A stretch of 64,000 bases of DNA from Tolypothrix sp. NIES-4075 (GTDB lineage: Bacteria; Cyanobacteriota; Cyanobacteriia; Cyanobacteriales; Nostocaceae). The stretch lies in the NCBI RefSeq assembly GCF_002218085.1, contig NZ_BDUC01000005.1, forward strand, positions 62,001 through 126,000, read 5' to 3'. Each line of letters begins with the position of its first letter. The first letter of the stretch is position 1. This document shows positions 43,951-53,245 of this stretch, in pieces. Made by a program: the position numbers and the translations under genes. A model generated the notes under the pieces. It saw only the letters and a list, made by a program, of their open reading frames with translations, did not search any database and was not told the DNA's origin.

Positions 43951-45030
43951 GTGCAATTAGATACCATTAAGTTAGATAATCCTCGTAACTCAGAATCATT
44001 AGAGGATACAACCAACCTGCCCTTCACCCTTGGTGATTTGAAAGCTGCAATACCCGCTGAATGTTTTCAGCCTAATGTTGGCAAATCACTGTATTATTTT
44101 TTTCAAGACATCTTGATTATTGGTCTGCTTTATGCGATCGCTCATTACCTGGACTCTTGGTATTTCTTTCCGATTTTCTGGGTAATGCAAGGAACAATGT
44201 TTTGGGCTTTGTTTGTAGTTGGACATGACTGCGGACACCAATCTTTTTCTAAGAAGAAATGGTTGAATGATTTGATTGGTCATCTTTCTCACACACCGAT
44301 ATTCGTTCCTTATCATGGTTGGCGAATTAGCCATAAAACTCACCACTTAAATACTGGCAGTCTCGAAAATGATGAAAGCTGGTATCCTGTAAGTGAATCG
44401 CAGTATAAGGTAATGCCTTGGGATCAAAAGATAGGTCGATATTATGTGTTTTTATTGGCTTATCCGGTGTATTTATTTAAGCGGAGTCCTAATAAAGAAG
44501 GCTCTCACTTTCACCCCAATAGCCCACTTTTTAAACCTTCAGAAAAATGGGATGTCATTACCAGCAGTATCTGGTTAATTTGTATGGTGAGTTTACTAGC
44601 TTTAGGAACTTACCAATGGGGTTGGATGTGGTTGTTGAAATATTATGCTGTACCTTATCTTGTGTTTATCATGTGGCTCGACTTGGTGACATTTTTGCAC
44701 CATACTGAAGCCGACATTCCCTGGTATCGTGGCAAAAATTGGACTTTTTTAAAAGGTGCTATTTCTACCGTTGACCGCGATTATGGTTTTATTAACCATA
44801 TCCATCATGATATCGGTACTCATGTAGCTCACCACATTTTCTTGAATATGCCTCACTACAATTTGAAAAAGGCTACTGAGGCTATTAAACCAATTTTGGG
44901 TGACTACTACCGCAAAACTGAAGAGCCAATTTGGAAATCAGTTTGGCGTTCATCTCTTAGTTGTCATTTTGTCCCGGATACTGGAGATAAGGTTTACTAT
45001 ACTTCTAATAAGAAATTAGCGAAAAGCTAA
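43951..45030 (+). CDS. desB: Omega-3 (delta-15) acyl-lipid desaturase
   Basis: Membrane di-iron desaturase of 359 residues adding the omega-3 double bond (linoleoyl to alpha-linolenoyl). Boxes: GHDCGHQSF, HKTHHLNTG, HVAHHIF. FTLGDLKAAIPAECF near the N-terminus separates it from DesA. The reading frame starts at GTG (43951) with no ATG that keeps the conserved region, so GTG is the likely start, although the ribosome site is poor. It is the last of the desaturase cluster and followed by a hairpin with a T-tract. Confidence 0.94.
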   Translation: MQLDTIKLDNPRNSESLEDTTNLPFTLGDLKAAIPAECFQPNVGKSLYYFFQDILIIGLLYAIAHYLDSWYFFPIFWVMQGTMFWALFVVGHDCGHQSFSKKKWLNDLIGHLSHTPIFVPYHGWRISHKTHHLNTGSLENDESWYPVSESQYKVMPWDQKIGRYYVFLLAYPVYLFKRSPNKEGSHFHPNSPLFKPSEKWDVITSSIWLICMVSLLALGTYQWGWMWLLKYYAVPYLVFIMWLDLVTFLHHTEADIPWYRGKNWTFLKGAISTVDRDYGFINHIHHDIGTHVAHHIFLNMPHYNLKKATEAIKPILGDYYRKTEEPIWKSVWRSSLSCHFVPDTGDKVYYTSNKKLAKS

Positions 45031-45068
45031 TACTATTTTAGATTTTAGATTTTGGATTTTGGATTAGT

Positions 45069-45097
45069 AGAGACGTGAAATTTCGCGTCTCTTTTAT
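45069..45097 (+). terminator. Hairpin with T-tract after desB
   Basis: AGAGACG-N10-CGTCTCT followed by TTTTATT. It is built from the GTAGAGACG repeat and seems to serve as the desB terminator. Confidence 0.75.
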
Positions 45098-45204
45098 TAT
45101 CGACATCTACATCTAACGTATATAGCAAGGGACTGGGTGAAAAGTCTTTTTGTGTCTTGCGTTTTATCATCTGTTGATGTCCTAACCACCAAGGCTTTTG
45201 CTAT

Positions 45205-45978
45205 ATGAAATTAATTATCAACCAATCTTCACTGTCGAAAGTTAAGCCAAAATATCAAAAACTGCTTAACGACTTGCGAGAAAAAGTAGAAAATCGCTTT
45301 GGTGTTGACTTGTGTGCTTATTATCTTTTGGGTAGTGTTGGACGTGGAGAAGACCGTCCAGGAATTTCAGATATGGATACAGTAGTTATTCTGCGACGTG
45401 GTATCACTGATGACGATGAAGTATGGGAAAAAGAAATCAAAGACGAATTTGAACCACAGTATCCTAAACTTGAGCGTCTTGACATCAGTTCTATGGAAAA
45501 AAAAGAATTTGATGACCCAAAAGCGGAGCGATTGAGATTTATTTTCAAAACGGATAGTGTGTTGATTTGCGGTGAAGATATTACAGCCAACTTTTCATCA
45601 TATCCGCCGGGATTAGAATTAGCAAAACTATTGAATGGTAATTACTACAAAGCATTAGAGGAAATACAGAAAAATATTATAGAGCCAGATGAATATGAGC
45701 GAAATAATCCTAAATATGTAATGGAATACGTGCGGTGGTTCTCCAAAAAAGTGTTGCGTTTGTGTTTGGGTATTGTCATGGTAGATGAGCCATTTTACAC
45801 CCGAAATATGCAGGAAATGACGCAAAAGTTTTCTGAATATTATCCGTATTATCAGCCGCAAGCAGAAAGAGCTTTACGTCAATATCTGGAACCAACTAAT
45901 GATGTAGGTGAAGCACTTGATTTTATTAACGAAATGAGATCAACTATATATAAACTTGCGGATGAAAAGTTAGGATAA
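45205..45978 (+). CDS. Nucleotidyltransferase-domain protein
   Basis: Polymerase-beta-fold nucleotidyltransferase of 257 residues. The active site is LLGSVGRGED at 41-50 followed by DMD at 56-58 (Gly-Ser and two metal-binding Asp), with a third acidic residue likely in LERLDI. A helical C-terminal half follows. The layout resembles antibiotic nucleotidyltransferases and MNT-type proteins, but no HEPN partner gene adjoins, so a TA pair is not supported. Function unknown. Confidence 0.82.
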   Translation: MKLIINQSSLSKVKPKYQKLLNDLREKVENRFGVDLCAYYLLGSVGRGEDRPGISDMDTVVILRRGITDDDEVWEKEIKDEFEPQYPKLERLDISSMEKKEFDDPKAERLRFIFKTDSVLICGEDITANFSSYPPGLELAKLLNGNYYKALEEIQKNIIEPDEYERNNPKYVMEYVRWFSKKVLRLCLGIVMVDEPFYTRNMQEMTQKFSEYYPYYQPQAERALRQYLEPTNDVGEALDFINEMRSTIYKLADEKLG

Positions 45979-46095
45979 AAGCAAATCATACATATTGAGC
46001 GAGACGTAAGGCGTGGAACGTCTCTACGGCAAAATTAAAGTAACTGACCTAATGCCTACGAACTGGTAAAGTCAAATATATGTGGAGGCGTTGCT

Positions 46096-46707
46096 ATGAC
46101 CCAAACCTTATCTAAACTTGTAACCTATGAAGAATTTATCGAGTGGCTCCCCGACGGTAAGCGCTACGAGCTACATGATGGAGTGATTGTTGAAATGTCG
46201 CAGCCAACGGGGAAGCACGAGAAGGTCACAAGTTTTTTAACGTTAGAGCTAGCTGTGCAAGTTAGAAGTATGCTCGTTCCCTATTTACTTCCCAAAACTG
46301 CATTAGTTAAACCTCCTCAAAGAGATTCGGGGTACTTCCCAGATATTCTGTTGGTAAATTCTGATAATCTCCACAATGAACCGCTATGGGAAAAAGAGTC
46401 AACTGTTACTCAAGGAGCGTCAATCCCTTTATTAATTGAAGTTGTCTCAACAAACTGGCGCGATGACTACCACAAAAAATTTGCCGATTATGAAGAGATG
46501 GGCATTCCCGAATATTGGATAGCTGACTATGCGGCGTTGGGTGGACGTGATTTTCTCGGCAATCCCAAACAACCTGCTCTTTTTGTATGCGAACTTGTGG
46601 ATGGGGAATATGTAAGAACATTGTTTCGGGGCAATACACCAGTCGTTTCTCCAACCTTTCCTCAACTGAACCTTACCGCACAGCAAATTTTTGATGCGGC
46701 TTTGTGA
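46096..46707 (+). CDS. Uma2-family (DUF820) putative nuclease
   Basis: Second Uma2 protein of the window, 203 residues. Seen are LPDGKRYELHDGVIVEMSQPTG (given as RYELHDGVIVEM), KPPQRDSGYFPDILLV with the candidate catalytic Asp, and PLLIEVVSTNWRDDYHKKFADYEEMGIPEYWI in which Glu and the Lys/Tyr line are typical. GGAGG lies about nine bases before the ATG. Role as for others of this expanded cyanobacterial family: PD-(D/E)XK-like, not proven. Confidence 0.88.
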   Translation: MTQTLSKLVTYEEFIEWLPDGKRYELHDGVIVEMSQPTGKHEKVTSFLTLELAVQVRSMLVPYLLPKTALVKPPQRDSGYFPDILLVNSDNLHNEPLWEKESTVTQGASIPLLIEVVSTNWRDDYHKKFADYEEMGIPEYWIADYAALGGRDFLGNPKQPALFVCELVDGEYVRTLFRGNTPVVSPTFPQLNLTAQQIFDAAL

Positions 46708-46751
46708 ATTTACTTTTAACTTAGTTAGGATAAAAGCCAATCATACATATT

Positions 46752-46780
46752 GTAGAGACGTTCCGCCAAAACGTCTCTAC
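46752..46780. repeat. GTAGAGACGTT palindromic repeat
   Basis: GTAGAGACGTT pairs with AACGTCTCTAC; it lies between the convergent Uma2 and ProA-like genes. A degraded relative is at about 46003-46028. Confidence 0.85.
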
Positions 46781-46805
46781 GAGGGTTGAAGCGTTTTTAT
46801 TACTT

Positions 46806-48074
46806 TTAAAATCGTCCATTTCCCTGGACAATATGCTTAACCGTCGTCAAAGTTTCTAAACTAATCAAACCGCGTCGATGACCTTTTTGATTAGACATTC
46901 CTAAAAATACCGAATCTCCCCGCGAGGGGTTGCGAGAAAAACGCGGGGAAGCGTTGATGTAGGTAGAAGCGCTGTTAACTCCTAAGGCAAATTGGCGACT
47001 TTCCTGATAAGATTCGGTGACAATGCAATCGGCATGACCGCTACTGTATTGATTAATCCAGGCGATCGCTACTTCTAAACTATCCACCAATTTAAATGCT
47101 ACTGTCTTGGTTAAATAAGCACTTCCCCACTCAGTATCTTTAGCTAGCTGCAATTGGGGAAAGGCTTCTACTAATTCGGCATCTGCTTTAATTTCAAAGC
47201 CTTTTTCTTTCAAGCTGTTCCACAAAACTGCTAAAGATGACGGTAAAGCTTGGCGATGAATTAATACCTTTTCTATGGCGTTTACTGGGTCTGGTTCGCT
47301 TTGATAGCTGTCTAAAATCACTCCACGCACCATTTCCAAACTGCCATTTAGCGACCAGTAAAGATAACAGTTGCCCATTCCTGATTTTAACACAGGAATG
47401 GTTGACTGTCGCACTACTTGTTGTACTAAGCTAGAACGACCGTAAGGAATAACTAAATTCAGGTATTGGTCTTGGCTAACTAAATCCCGAATTGAAGCTC
47501 CATGTTCGGCGCTGACTAATTCTAAACAGCCTGATGGTAAACCAACTTCGGCGATCGCACTTTGCAAGGCATTAGCGATCGCCGCGTTAGAATGACTAGC
47601 TTCAGCACCACCTTTGAGAATGATACTATTGCCGGTTTTGATGCATAAACCTGCGGCGATCGCTCCTAAATCGGGAAACGCCTCATAAATAAATGCAATC
47701 ACTCCCAAAGGCATTAACTGCGAGTAAGTCTGGGAATCGTCTAATTGATAGTCGGCGTTTCTTACCCGTCGCAGCGGATCTGGTAATTCCCCCAACCTTT
47801 GCAAAATCTCCACTGTCGTTTCTAAGCGTTGTGGAGTTAGCTTCAGCCAGTCCAAAATCAAGTCAGGCACCGCCATTTCCCGACTTGCTTCTAGATCCAA
47901 GGTATTTGCCTCTAGAATGTCATCAAACGAGCGGTTAAGCGCTTGTGCCATCGCCAACACAGCGCGACTGCGATCTGCTCCCCTAGTGATGCCCAATTTG
48001 AGGGAAGCTAGATAAGCGCGAAAAGCGCTTTTCATGGGTTCGGGGCGATCGTCAAAAACTTCAACTGTCACCAT
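46806..48074 (-). CDS. Glutamate-5-semialdehyde dehydrogenase-like protein (ProA paralogue)
   Basis: Aldehyde-dehydrogenase-fold protein of 422 residues of the ProA family, which reduces gamma-glutamyl phosphate in proline synthesis. The fold is recognised by PLGVIAFIYEAFPDLGA, KTGNSIILKGGAEASHSN and the C-terminal FALGVNSASTYINASPRFS. In ProA the catalytic Cys sits in RPSxCNxxE; here the same place reads PDPVNAIEK, so the Cys appears to be Val (about residue 264). It may therefore not be an active reductase, and no gene symbol is given. Start at Met 48074 (MVTVEVFDD), three bases after the upstream gene; a longer open frame overlaps that gene. Confidence 0.8.
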   Translation of the reverse strand: MVTVEVFDDRPEPMKSAFRAYLASLKLGITRGADRSRAVLAMAQALNRSFDDILEANTLDLEASREMAVPDLILDWLKLTPQRLETTVEILQRLGELPDPLRRVRNADYQLDDSQTYSQLMPLGVIAFIYEAFPDLGAIAAGLCIKTGNSIILKGGAEASHSNAAIANALQSAIAEVGLPSGCLELVSAEHGASIRDLVSQDQYLNLVIPYGRSSLVQQVVRQSTIPVLKSGMGNCYLYWSLNGSLEMVRGVILDSYQSEPDPVNAIEKVLIHRQALPSSLAVLWNSLKEKGFEIKADAELVEAFPQLQLAKDTEWGSAYLTKTVAFKLVDSLEVAIAWINQYSSGHADCIVTESYQESRQFALGVNSASTYINASPRFSRNPSRGDSVFLGMSNQKGHRRGLISLETLTTVKHIVQGNGRF

Positions 48075-48076
48075 TG

Positions 48077-48553
48077 TTAACGTCTGTAGGTTAGCCAGAC
48101 CATCAGTGCGGGTAAGATAGCCAAAAGCACCGCGACCATTGCCCAAACAATAATGCTCGAACCATTTGCTAATCGCAGTGCTAATGGTAGCCATATAATC
48201 ACTAGCACGAAAATGATACTCAGCGCTATGGGCAGATAACTTTCTCCAAACCGAGGATGCACAACATGCCAACTAGAACCTGTCCAGCGCCAAGCTCGCT
48301 TGTAGGGATAGGTGGTGGAAAGTTGCTCTAGCACAATACCATTATCTTGCACTACAAAGATTTGCTGACAGCGATCGCAACCAAAGGCATCTGTCAACGT
48401 AATCGGAATTAAGCGTCCCCGACGACGACAGGGACACGGATATTCATTGTTAAAGTCTATTTTTTCGGCTTTTTGGGATTGCACAACCGATTTAATAACT
48501 TGAGCGTGTTTATCAAAATATACGAGAATAACTTTCTTTATGGCAAATGCCAT
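48077..48553 (-). CDS. Cyanobacterial membrane protein with zinc-ribbon-like N-terminus
   Basis: Protein of 158 residues. Cysteines in YPCPCRRRGR and FGCDRCQQIF (about residues 39-87) could form a zinc ribbon. Two transmembrane helices follow (about 107-128 and 133-155). I do not recognise a named family. The ProA-like gene starts three bases after its stop, so the two are probably translated together, which suggests but does not prove a shared role. Confidence 0.7.
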   Translation of the reverse strand: MAFAIKKVILVYFDKHAQVIKSVVQSQKAEKIDFNNEYPCPCRRRGRLIPITLTDAFGCDRCQQIFVVQDNGIVLEQLSTTYPYKRAWRWTGSSWHVVHPRFGESYLPIALSIIFVLVIIWLPLALRLANGSSIIVWAMVAVLLAILPALMVWLTYRR

Positions 48554-49281
48554 AGGGGGTAGCTATTCTCGTAACAACTTTTTATATCAATAGCGTAGGT
48601 AGAGAAAACCTGCCACAATTTATCTTAATTGATTTCCCTATTTAGGAATCGGACGTTTGACCGGAGGATATCTGGCAGCAAAGTTTTAAGAAATTCTTTC
48701 ATTTGTAGCTTTCAAAGTAATTTAGTTGCCTTTTTCTGACTTTTATTGTATGGAAATATTTGGTCTTGTAACGCGATCGCCAAAACTTTGTTTCGGCAAC
48801 TCAATTGTGGTAGGTGTGAGCAATGTGCTGTGAATAATCCCTATTGCTTGACCGGGATTTTCTCTCTTATCAGCCAGTTGGTGTTAATGATTGCCCCCAG
48901 ATATCTTTTCCCTAATTTTATTCTCAAAAGGCGATTTGCACTCTTTAACAATTTAATTTAACTTTCGTTACCTTTAATTAAGTCTAGTACACCCTACACA
49001 AAACATGTTATCTATATTATGACTCTTGGGCAAGAGCTATGCGCTAAATAGTCTTTCCCCAGATACCCAGGCTAAAGTTATCTCGGTTAGTGCAGATATG
49101 GATAACGCCGCAGACATCAAAAAAATCGCCATAAAGACCTGACACAAGCGAGCAGCGCTATTCGGTATAAATAGTTTAGATAAGACAATATTAAGAATAA
49201 GAGACTGGGGAATAATCTTCAACGCATCCCCAATCTCCTATTACCATACCAATCATTAATCACACTAAACACGAACCATAA
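48554..49281. other. Non-coding region between the membrane-protein gene and nifH
   Basis: No convincing gene. Open frames at 48746-48961 (TTG start, several Cys) and 49037-49222 (TTG start) lack ribosome sites and family resemblance. Confidence 0.5.
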
Positions 49282-49296
49282 ACCCCATTTAGGGGT
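49282..49296 (-). terminator. Small hairpin after nifH
   Basis: On the minus strand ACCCC-TAAAT-GGGGT followed by TTTA, 18 bases after the nifH stop. A weak terminator candidate. Confidence 0.5.
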
Positions 49297-49313
49297 AAGC
49301 AGGAGCAAAAGCC

Positions 49314-50210
49314 CTAGATTTTGACCGCCTCTTCAGTTTTGCTCATCGCAGCCAGTTTTTCGGCTTCTTCTTCGGTCTCAAGGATACCGAATTCAATCAA
49401 CAATGCTTCCAACTCATCCATCTCAATCGGTGTAGGAATGGTCAGATTAGTATTCTCTATGATTTTCTTAGCTAATGTGCGGTATTCGTTACCTTGATTG
49501 CTGTCAGGTGCGTACTCGTTTACCGTCATCCGACGCAATTCTGCGTGTTGCACGATGTTGTCGCGAGGTACGTAGTGAATCATTTGGGTGTTCAACCGTT
49601 TTGCCAAGGTTTCGATTAGTTCGATTTCTCGGTCAACGTTACGGCTGTTACAAATTAGACCACCCAAACGCACTCCACCAGAGTGAGCGTACTTAAGAAC
49701 ACCACGAGCGATGTTGTTAGCAGCGTACATCGCCATCATTTCACCGGAAGTAACGATGTAGATTTCTTGTGCTTTGCCTTCACGGATAGGCATAGCGAAA
49801 CCACCGCATACAACGTCGCCTAATACGTCGTAGGATACGAAATCTACGTCTTGGTAAGCACCGTTTTCTTCTAAGAAGTTGATGGCAGTGATGATACCAC
49901 GACCGGCGCAACCTACACCAGGTTCTGGACCACCAGATTCAACGCAACTTACACCACGGAAACCGGTGAGCATTACTTCATGGAGTTCTATATCTTCTAC
50001 AGCACCGCGTTCAGCAGCTAACTGCAACACGCTGGTTTGAGCTTTGCTGTGCAACATTAAGCGGGTAGAATCAGCTTTGGGGTCGCATCCCACAATCAAA
50101 ATGCGTTGTCCCATTTCTGCCATTGCGGCAAGGGTATTTTGGGAAGTGGTAGATTTACCAATACCACCTTTACCGTAAAAAGCGATCTGTCTAATTTTTT
50201 CGTCAGTCAT
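49314..50210 (-). CDS. nifH: Nitrogenase iron protein, solitary copy
   Basis: Dinitrogenase reductase: a homodimeric ATPase that passes electrons to the MoFe protein. P-loop GKGGIGKST at 13-21; the [4Fe-4S] Cys regions GVGCAGRG (with the Arg used for ADP-ribosylation in some bacteria) and VVCGGFAMP; DPKADSTRL and the long CSRNVDREIEL-like stretch are all NifH rather than ChlL/BchL. The 298 residues are normal. No nifD, nifK or other nif gene lies within 12 kb on either side, so this is a second, isolated copy like nifH2 of Nostoc PCC 7120, or a vnfH-like protein. An 840-base gap precedes it. Confidence 0.93.
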   Translation of the reverse strand: MTDEKIRQIAFYGKGGIGKSTTSQNTLAAMAEMGQRILIVGCDPKADSTRLMLHSKAQTSVLQLAAERGAVEDIELHEVMLTGFRGVSCVESGGPEPGVGCAGRGIITAINFLEENGAYQDVDFVSYDVLGDVVCGGFAMPIREGKAQEIYIVTSGEMMAMYAANNIARGVLKYAHSGGVRLGGLICNSRNVDREIELIETLAKRLNTQMIHYVPRDNIVQHAELRRMTVNEYAPDSNQGNEYRTLAKKIIENTNLTIPTPIEMDELEALLIEFGILETEEEAEKLAAMSKTEEAVKI

Positions 50211-50893
50211 GATGAGTTTTTTCCTAGAATTGGTTGATTTGGTCGATCTGCAATGTTTGAGGCTTGAAAGCGATTAGTTACAGCACGACATCGTATGCTT
50301 CCAGACAGCAAACTTTAACAAAAGCATTGCTATCCATCCATCAACAAAACCTCAATTGGTTAATAGTCCAAATGTTTAGAGTGGTATTATTAATTCAGAT
50401 AAATTACGGAAAATATTTCCTTAACTTTTTCCATAACCAAGCGAATTACATTCCACTCTAAATGTTTGCTACCACGTCCCCAACGCAGGCTGCAAGTTGA
50501 TACAATAGACGTACTAAGTCGCGCAGAATACAGGGTGCAACACTCGTTACAAAACGCGATCGCATCAGTACTTTATCAGTGTTGATTGTACAAAAGCTTT
50601 GTTGGACAAGGCTTTTAGCTTAAGAATGCCAAGAAGTGCATTCCACATATTGTCTAGAAGCCTGACTCGTACTCAATCTGTATAACGCTTGATTCTCGAC
50701 TTCACCTTCAGCCGGAATCAAAGCGCCTTCATCTCTCCATTACAAAGAGTTGCGATGTATTTAACTGTATTTGCCAATACAAAAGGATTAATGTAAATTG
50801 CTTTCATTTGGGTTAAGTTGAGTCACACACTGCGTTTGACTGTATCGCAGCCTGCAAATTCTTACTCAAATTACCTTAATTTTATTAACCCTT

Positions 50894-50931
50894 GTAGAGA
50901 CGTTCCGGCAAAAGTCTCTACAATATGTGTG
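50894..50931. repeat. GTAGAGACGTT palindromic repeat, degraded
   Basis: GTAGAGACGTTCC with a right arm AAGTCTCTAC that has lost one base. Confidence 0.75.
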
Positions 50932-51001
50932 ATTTTCCAAACATGATGTAATAAACAAACGGAGTGGAAAACAATTATGCGTTGCCCGAAGTACGAGTCT
51001 A

Positions 51002-51023
51002 GGGGCAATTCATGAATTGTCCC
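51002..51023. repeat. Palindrome with flanking direct repeats
   Basis: GGGGCAATTCATGAATTG with TCCC pairs almost perfectly. TTTTCCAAACATGATGTAAT (near 50934) and TTTTCTAAACATGATATAAT (near 51030) flank it, as expected for a small inserted element. Confidence 0.6.
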
Positions 51024-51052
51024 TACGAATTTTCTAAACATGATATAATATG

Positions 51053-52798
51053 TCATCCCAATTTTGTCTTGAAAACTTCAGACACATTCTGCAACAATAT
51101 CTCGCGCACCGAATCCAAATTCTTTGGTTTTGATAACTCAGTTAAAGTTCTTGTTTTCAACTGATTTGGATCTGACTTTTGGCTCTTTAAAGCTTCGGCT
51201 AATTGCTGATAAAGTTCCGGGTTTGTCGCAAAGTAAAAAGCTAACTCTTGTCCTACCTCTTTCAATCGCTGTGGTAATTGAGTTTCTGTTGTTTGCAATA
51301 GTTCAGCAAGATGTGCTTGCAGTTTATTGTTATCTTCAACCACTTGCATAAAATTAGTTTCTTGTTGACTGTCAAATACTTGCTCCTCAAACAGATGCGT
51401 GAAAGTATCGAGTCTGCCGCTGTCTATAGTCGGATGTTGTTCTAAAGCTTGCGCTGGTGCAATAATTGAACGAGTAGTATTATCGGGTAATGGTGCTGCG
51501 AGGACTTTCTCTGCATTGACAATTCCTGCACCAAATTTATTCGGCTTCCATGTAGGAAATTGCTCGCAACTATCACGCAAAATTTGATTAAAAATAAAAG
51601 GAATTTTTTCGGCTCCATAGCGTTGGATGAGTTGATCTCGTCCATGATATGACAGCCATAAAGCCGCTATACCCGCGACTTGGGGAGTACATAAAGAAGT
51701 ACCGGTACCTGGTTCAACGTCATATTCAATTTCACCGTTTTTCTTTTTAGTTTTTGCACACCAAACTCCGTCACAAGGCGCCGTGACATCAACTTGGCGT
51801 CCCCGTGCTGAACCCTTCCAGATTTCACGTTGTGCATCACAACCAGTAACAGCAATTACTTCCTCATAGGCTGCGGGCCAAACTACGTAGGGAACAAAGT
51901 TACCAGCAGCTGCTACTATAATTAAACCTCGTTTTTGAGCATAATTTATCGCACTTCGCAGCCGTTTGTTGAACAAACCACTACCCAAGCTAATTGAGAG
52001 GACATGAGCTCCATTATCCGCTGCATACTCGATCGCTTTAGCTAGATTAAGTACGCTCAACAGTATAACTGAGTAACATACTCGCAACGGTATTATTTTC
52101 GCCCCTGGAGCTACTCCTGTCATTCCTTTTCCGCTTGGGTAATTGCGTTGTGCTCCTCTTGGACTACTCATCAGACTGGATGTGTATGTGCCGTGACTTG
52201 GAGCAGGTAACAATACCCCTGAAGGTGCTTCGAGTTCGTCTTTAGCGTCTTGATCGTTCTTGAGAAAATCGTAGCCTTTTTTTACAAGTATATTGGTAAT
52301 AATTTCCGGGTGTTCGGTATAACCTGTATCCGGTAGCCCGATAATAATTCCGTGTCCTGGTGGTCGATTCGGGTCAGGGAAAAAGCGTGACCATGCCTCA
52401 AATACGCGCATCTGTTTGAGACTCCACTCGACATCAGTGTTAAGATTATCTATTGAGCGCTCCATAACAACTTCAGGCTCAAGATTGAAGTCTTGGCGAT
52501 CGCTTAAAGGAACTGCAAACAGTGGCTGTGCATCCACAACTCCTGGTTGAGAACGCAGATTATAAGACTTATCCCAAGCATCTTTGACTGACAAAACTTC
52601 TTTGTTAAGAGTGACTTCAAACTCAGTCGAATTATCACCAATTTGCTCTACGTTCCAATCTAAACCAAATGCTTCGGTGACGATTTCCTGGACTCTCTGC
52701 TTTTGTCCCGGCATTGCCATCTCTATAAAAAATCCTTCAAACTTAGGATTTAAGTCATTTGGAGCGTTTAGGCGATCGCTAATATCCATAAAATTCAC
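51053..52798 (-). CDS. Subtilisin-like S8 serine peptidase, cytoplasmic
   Basis: Serine protease of family S8 with 581 residues and no signal peptide. The triad is D157 (LPDTGY), H202 (PSHGTYTSSLM) and S368 (GTGTSLCTPQVAG); oxyanion Asn300 lies in AAAGN. Residues 1-110 are an N-terminal prodomain-like region and about 440-581 a helical extension rich in Gln and Leu. In cyanobacteria S8 proteins of this build are seen in accessory regions; the substrate is unknown. The start may be Met4 (MDISDRL), as the first codons are poorly placed to a ribosome site. Confidence 0.88.
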   Translation of the reverse strand: MNFMDISDRLNAPNDLNPKFEGFFIEMAMPGQKQRVQEIVTEAFGLDWNVEQIGDNSTEFEVTLNKEVLSVKDAWDKSYNLRSQPGVVDAQPLFAVPLSDRQDFNLEPEVVMERSIDNLNTDVEWSLKQMRVFEAWSRFFPDPNRPPGHGIIIGLPDTGYTEHPEIITNILVKKGYDFLKNDQDAKDELEAPSGVLLPAPSHGTYTSSLMSSPRGAQRNYPSGKGMTGVAPGAKIIPLRVCYSVILLSVLNLAKAIEYAADNGAHVLSISLGSGLFNKRLRSAINYAQKRGLIIVAAAGNFVPYVVWPAAYEEVIAVTGCDAQREIWKGSARGRQVDVTAPCDGVWCAKTKKKNGEIEYDVEPGTGTSLCTPQVAGIAALWLSYHGRDQLIQRYGAEKIPFIFNQILRDSCEQFPTWKPNKFGAGIVNAEKVLAAPLPDNTTRSIIAPAQALEQHPTIDSGRLDTFTHLFEEQVFDSQQETNFMQVVEDNNKLQAHLAELLQTTETQLPQRLKEVGQELAFYFATNPELYQQLAEALKSQKSDPNQLKTRTLTELSKPKNLDSVREILLQNVSEVFKTKLG

Positions 52799-53245
52799 CT
52801 CTAGTAAAATAGCAGATACAAGACTTACGTAACTGTTGCAGCACCCACGAGTTGAAAAAAGACTGGAGAAGTCAGTAGTTCATCTAAGCGTGAGATAACC
52901 GCCTATTACATGCTAAAAACATCTGCATTCTAACCGTTTTTAGATTCTGATTTGACAAATTACTACGTATATTTACATTTTGCAAAGTATGTGCATTTAG
53001 AAAAAATTAACTTTTACACTGCATAATTTTGCATAATTTCCATTGCTTAAAAAATCTTATAAATTGCTCGGTCGTTAACTTAAGAATCGGCTACTATCTA
53101 CTGAATGCGCTGATAATATTTTTGATAATGCAAATACAAGCCATCAACTGCTATAAATCTTAATTATTTTTAAAGGTTAATAATTAAATCAAAGTTTATT
53201 GTTAATATTTATGAGTAACATTTTCCTTAATTAGGGTAATAAAAG
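52799..53245. other. Intergenic region upstream of mop
   Basis: AT-rich and divergent between the peptidase and mop genes. No gene, repeat or clear promoter seen. Confidence 0.5.

Larger units (their letters stand above)
50211..51052. other. Long leader/intergenic region upstream of nifH
   Basis: No gene supported (a 65-codon plus-strand frame at 50264 looks random). It must hold the nifH promoter; I found no perfect GTA-N8-TAC NtcA site. It carries a degraded GTAGAGACGTT palindrome (50894-50931) and a GGGGCAATTCATGAATTGTCCC palindrome (51002-51023), split as GGGGCAATTC/ATGAATTGTCCC, flanked by 20-base direct repeats. Confidence 0.5.

Noticed and set aside
45205..45978. MNT half of a HEPN/MNT toxin-antitoxin pair
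   Set aside because: The active site fits, but the protein is long with a helical C-terminus and no HEPN gene is next to it.
48746..48961. Cys-rich 71-codon open frame
   Set aside because: TTG start without a ribosome site and no similarity I recognise; cysteine spacing does not fit a known zinc motif.
49037..49222. Possible small hydrophobic gene downstream of nifH
   Set aside because: TTG start, no ribosome site, no family resemblance; it overlaps the probable nifH transcript end.
49314..50210. ChlL (light-independent protochlorophyllide reductase) instead of NifH
   Set aside because: The residue pattern (DPKADSTRLMLHSKA, VEDIELHEVMLTGF, C-terminal TIPTPIEMDELEALL) follows NifH; ChlL differs in these parts.
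50264..50461. 65-codon frame upstream of nifH
   Set aside because: Random-looking composition, opposite to nifH and in its probable leader.
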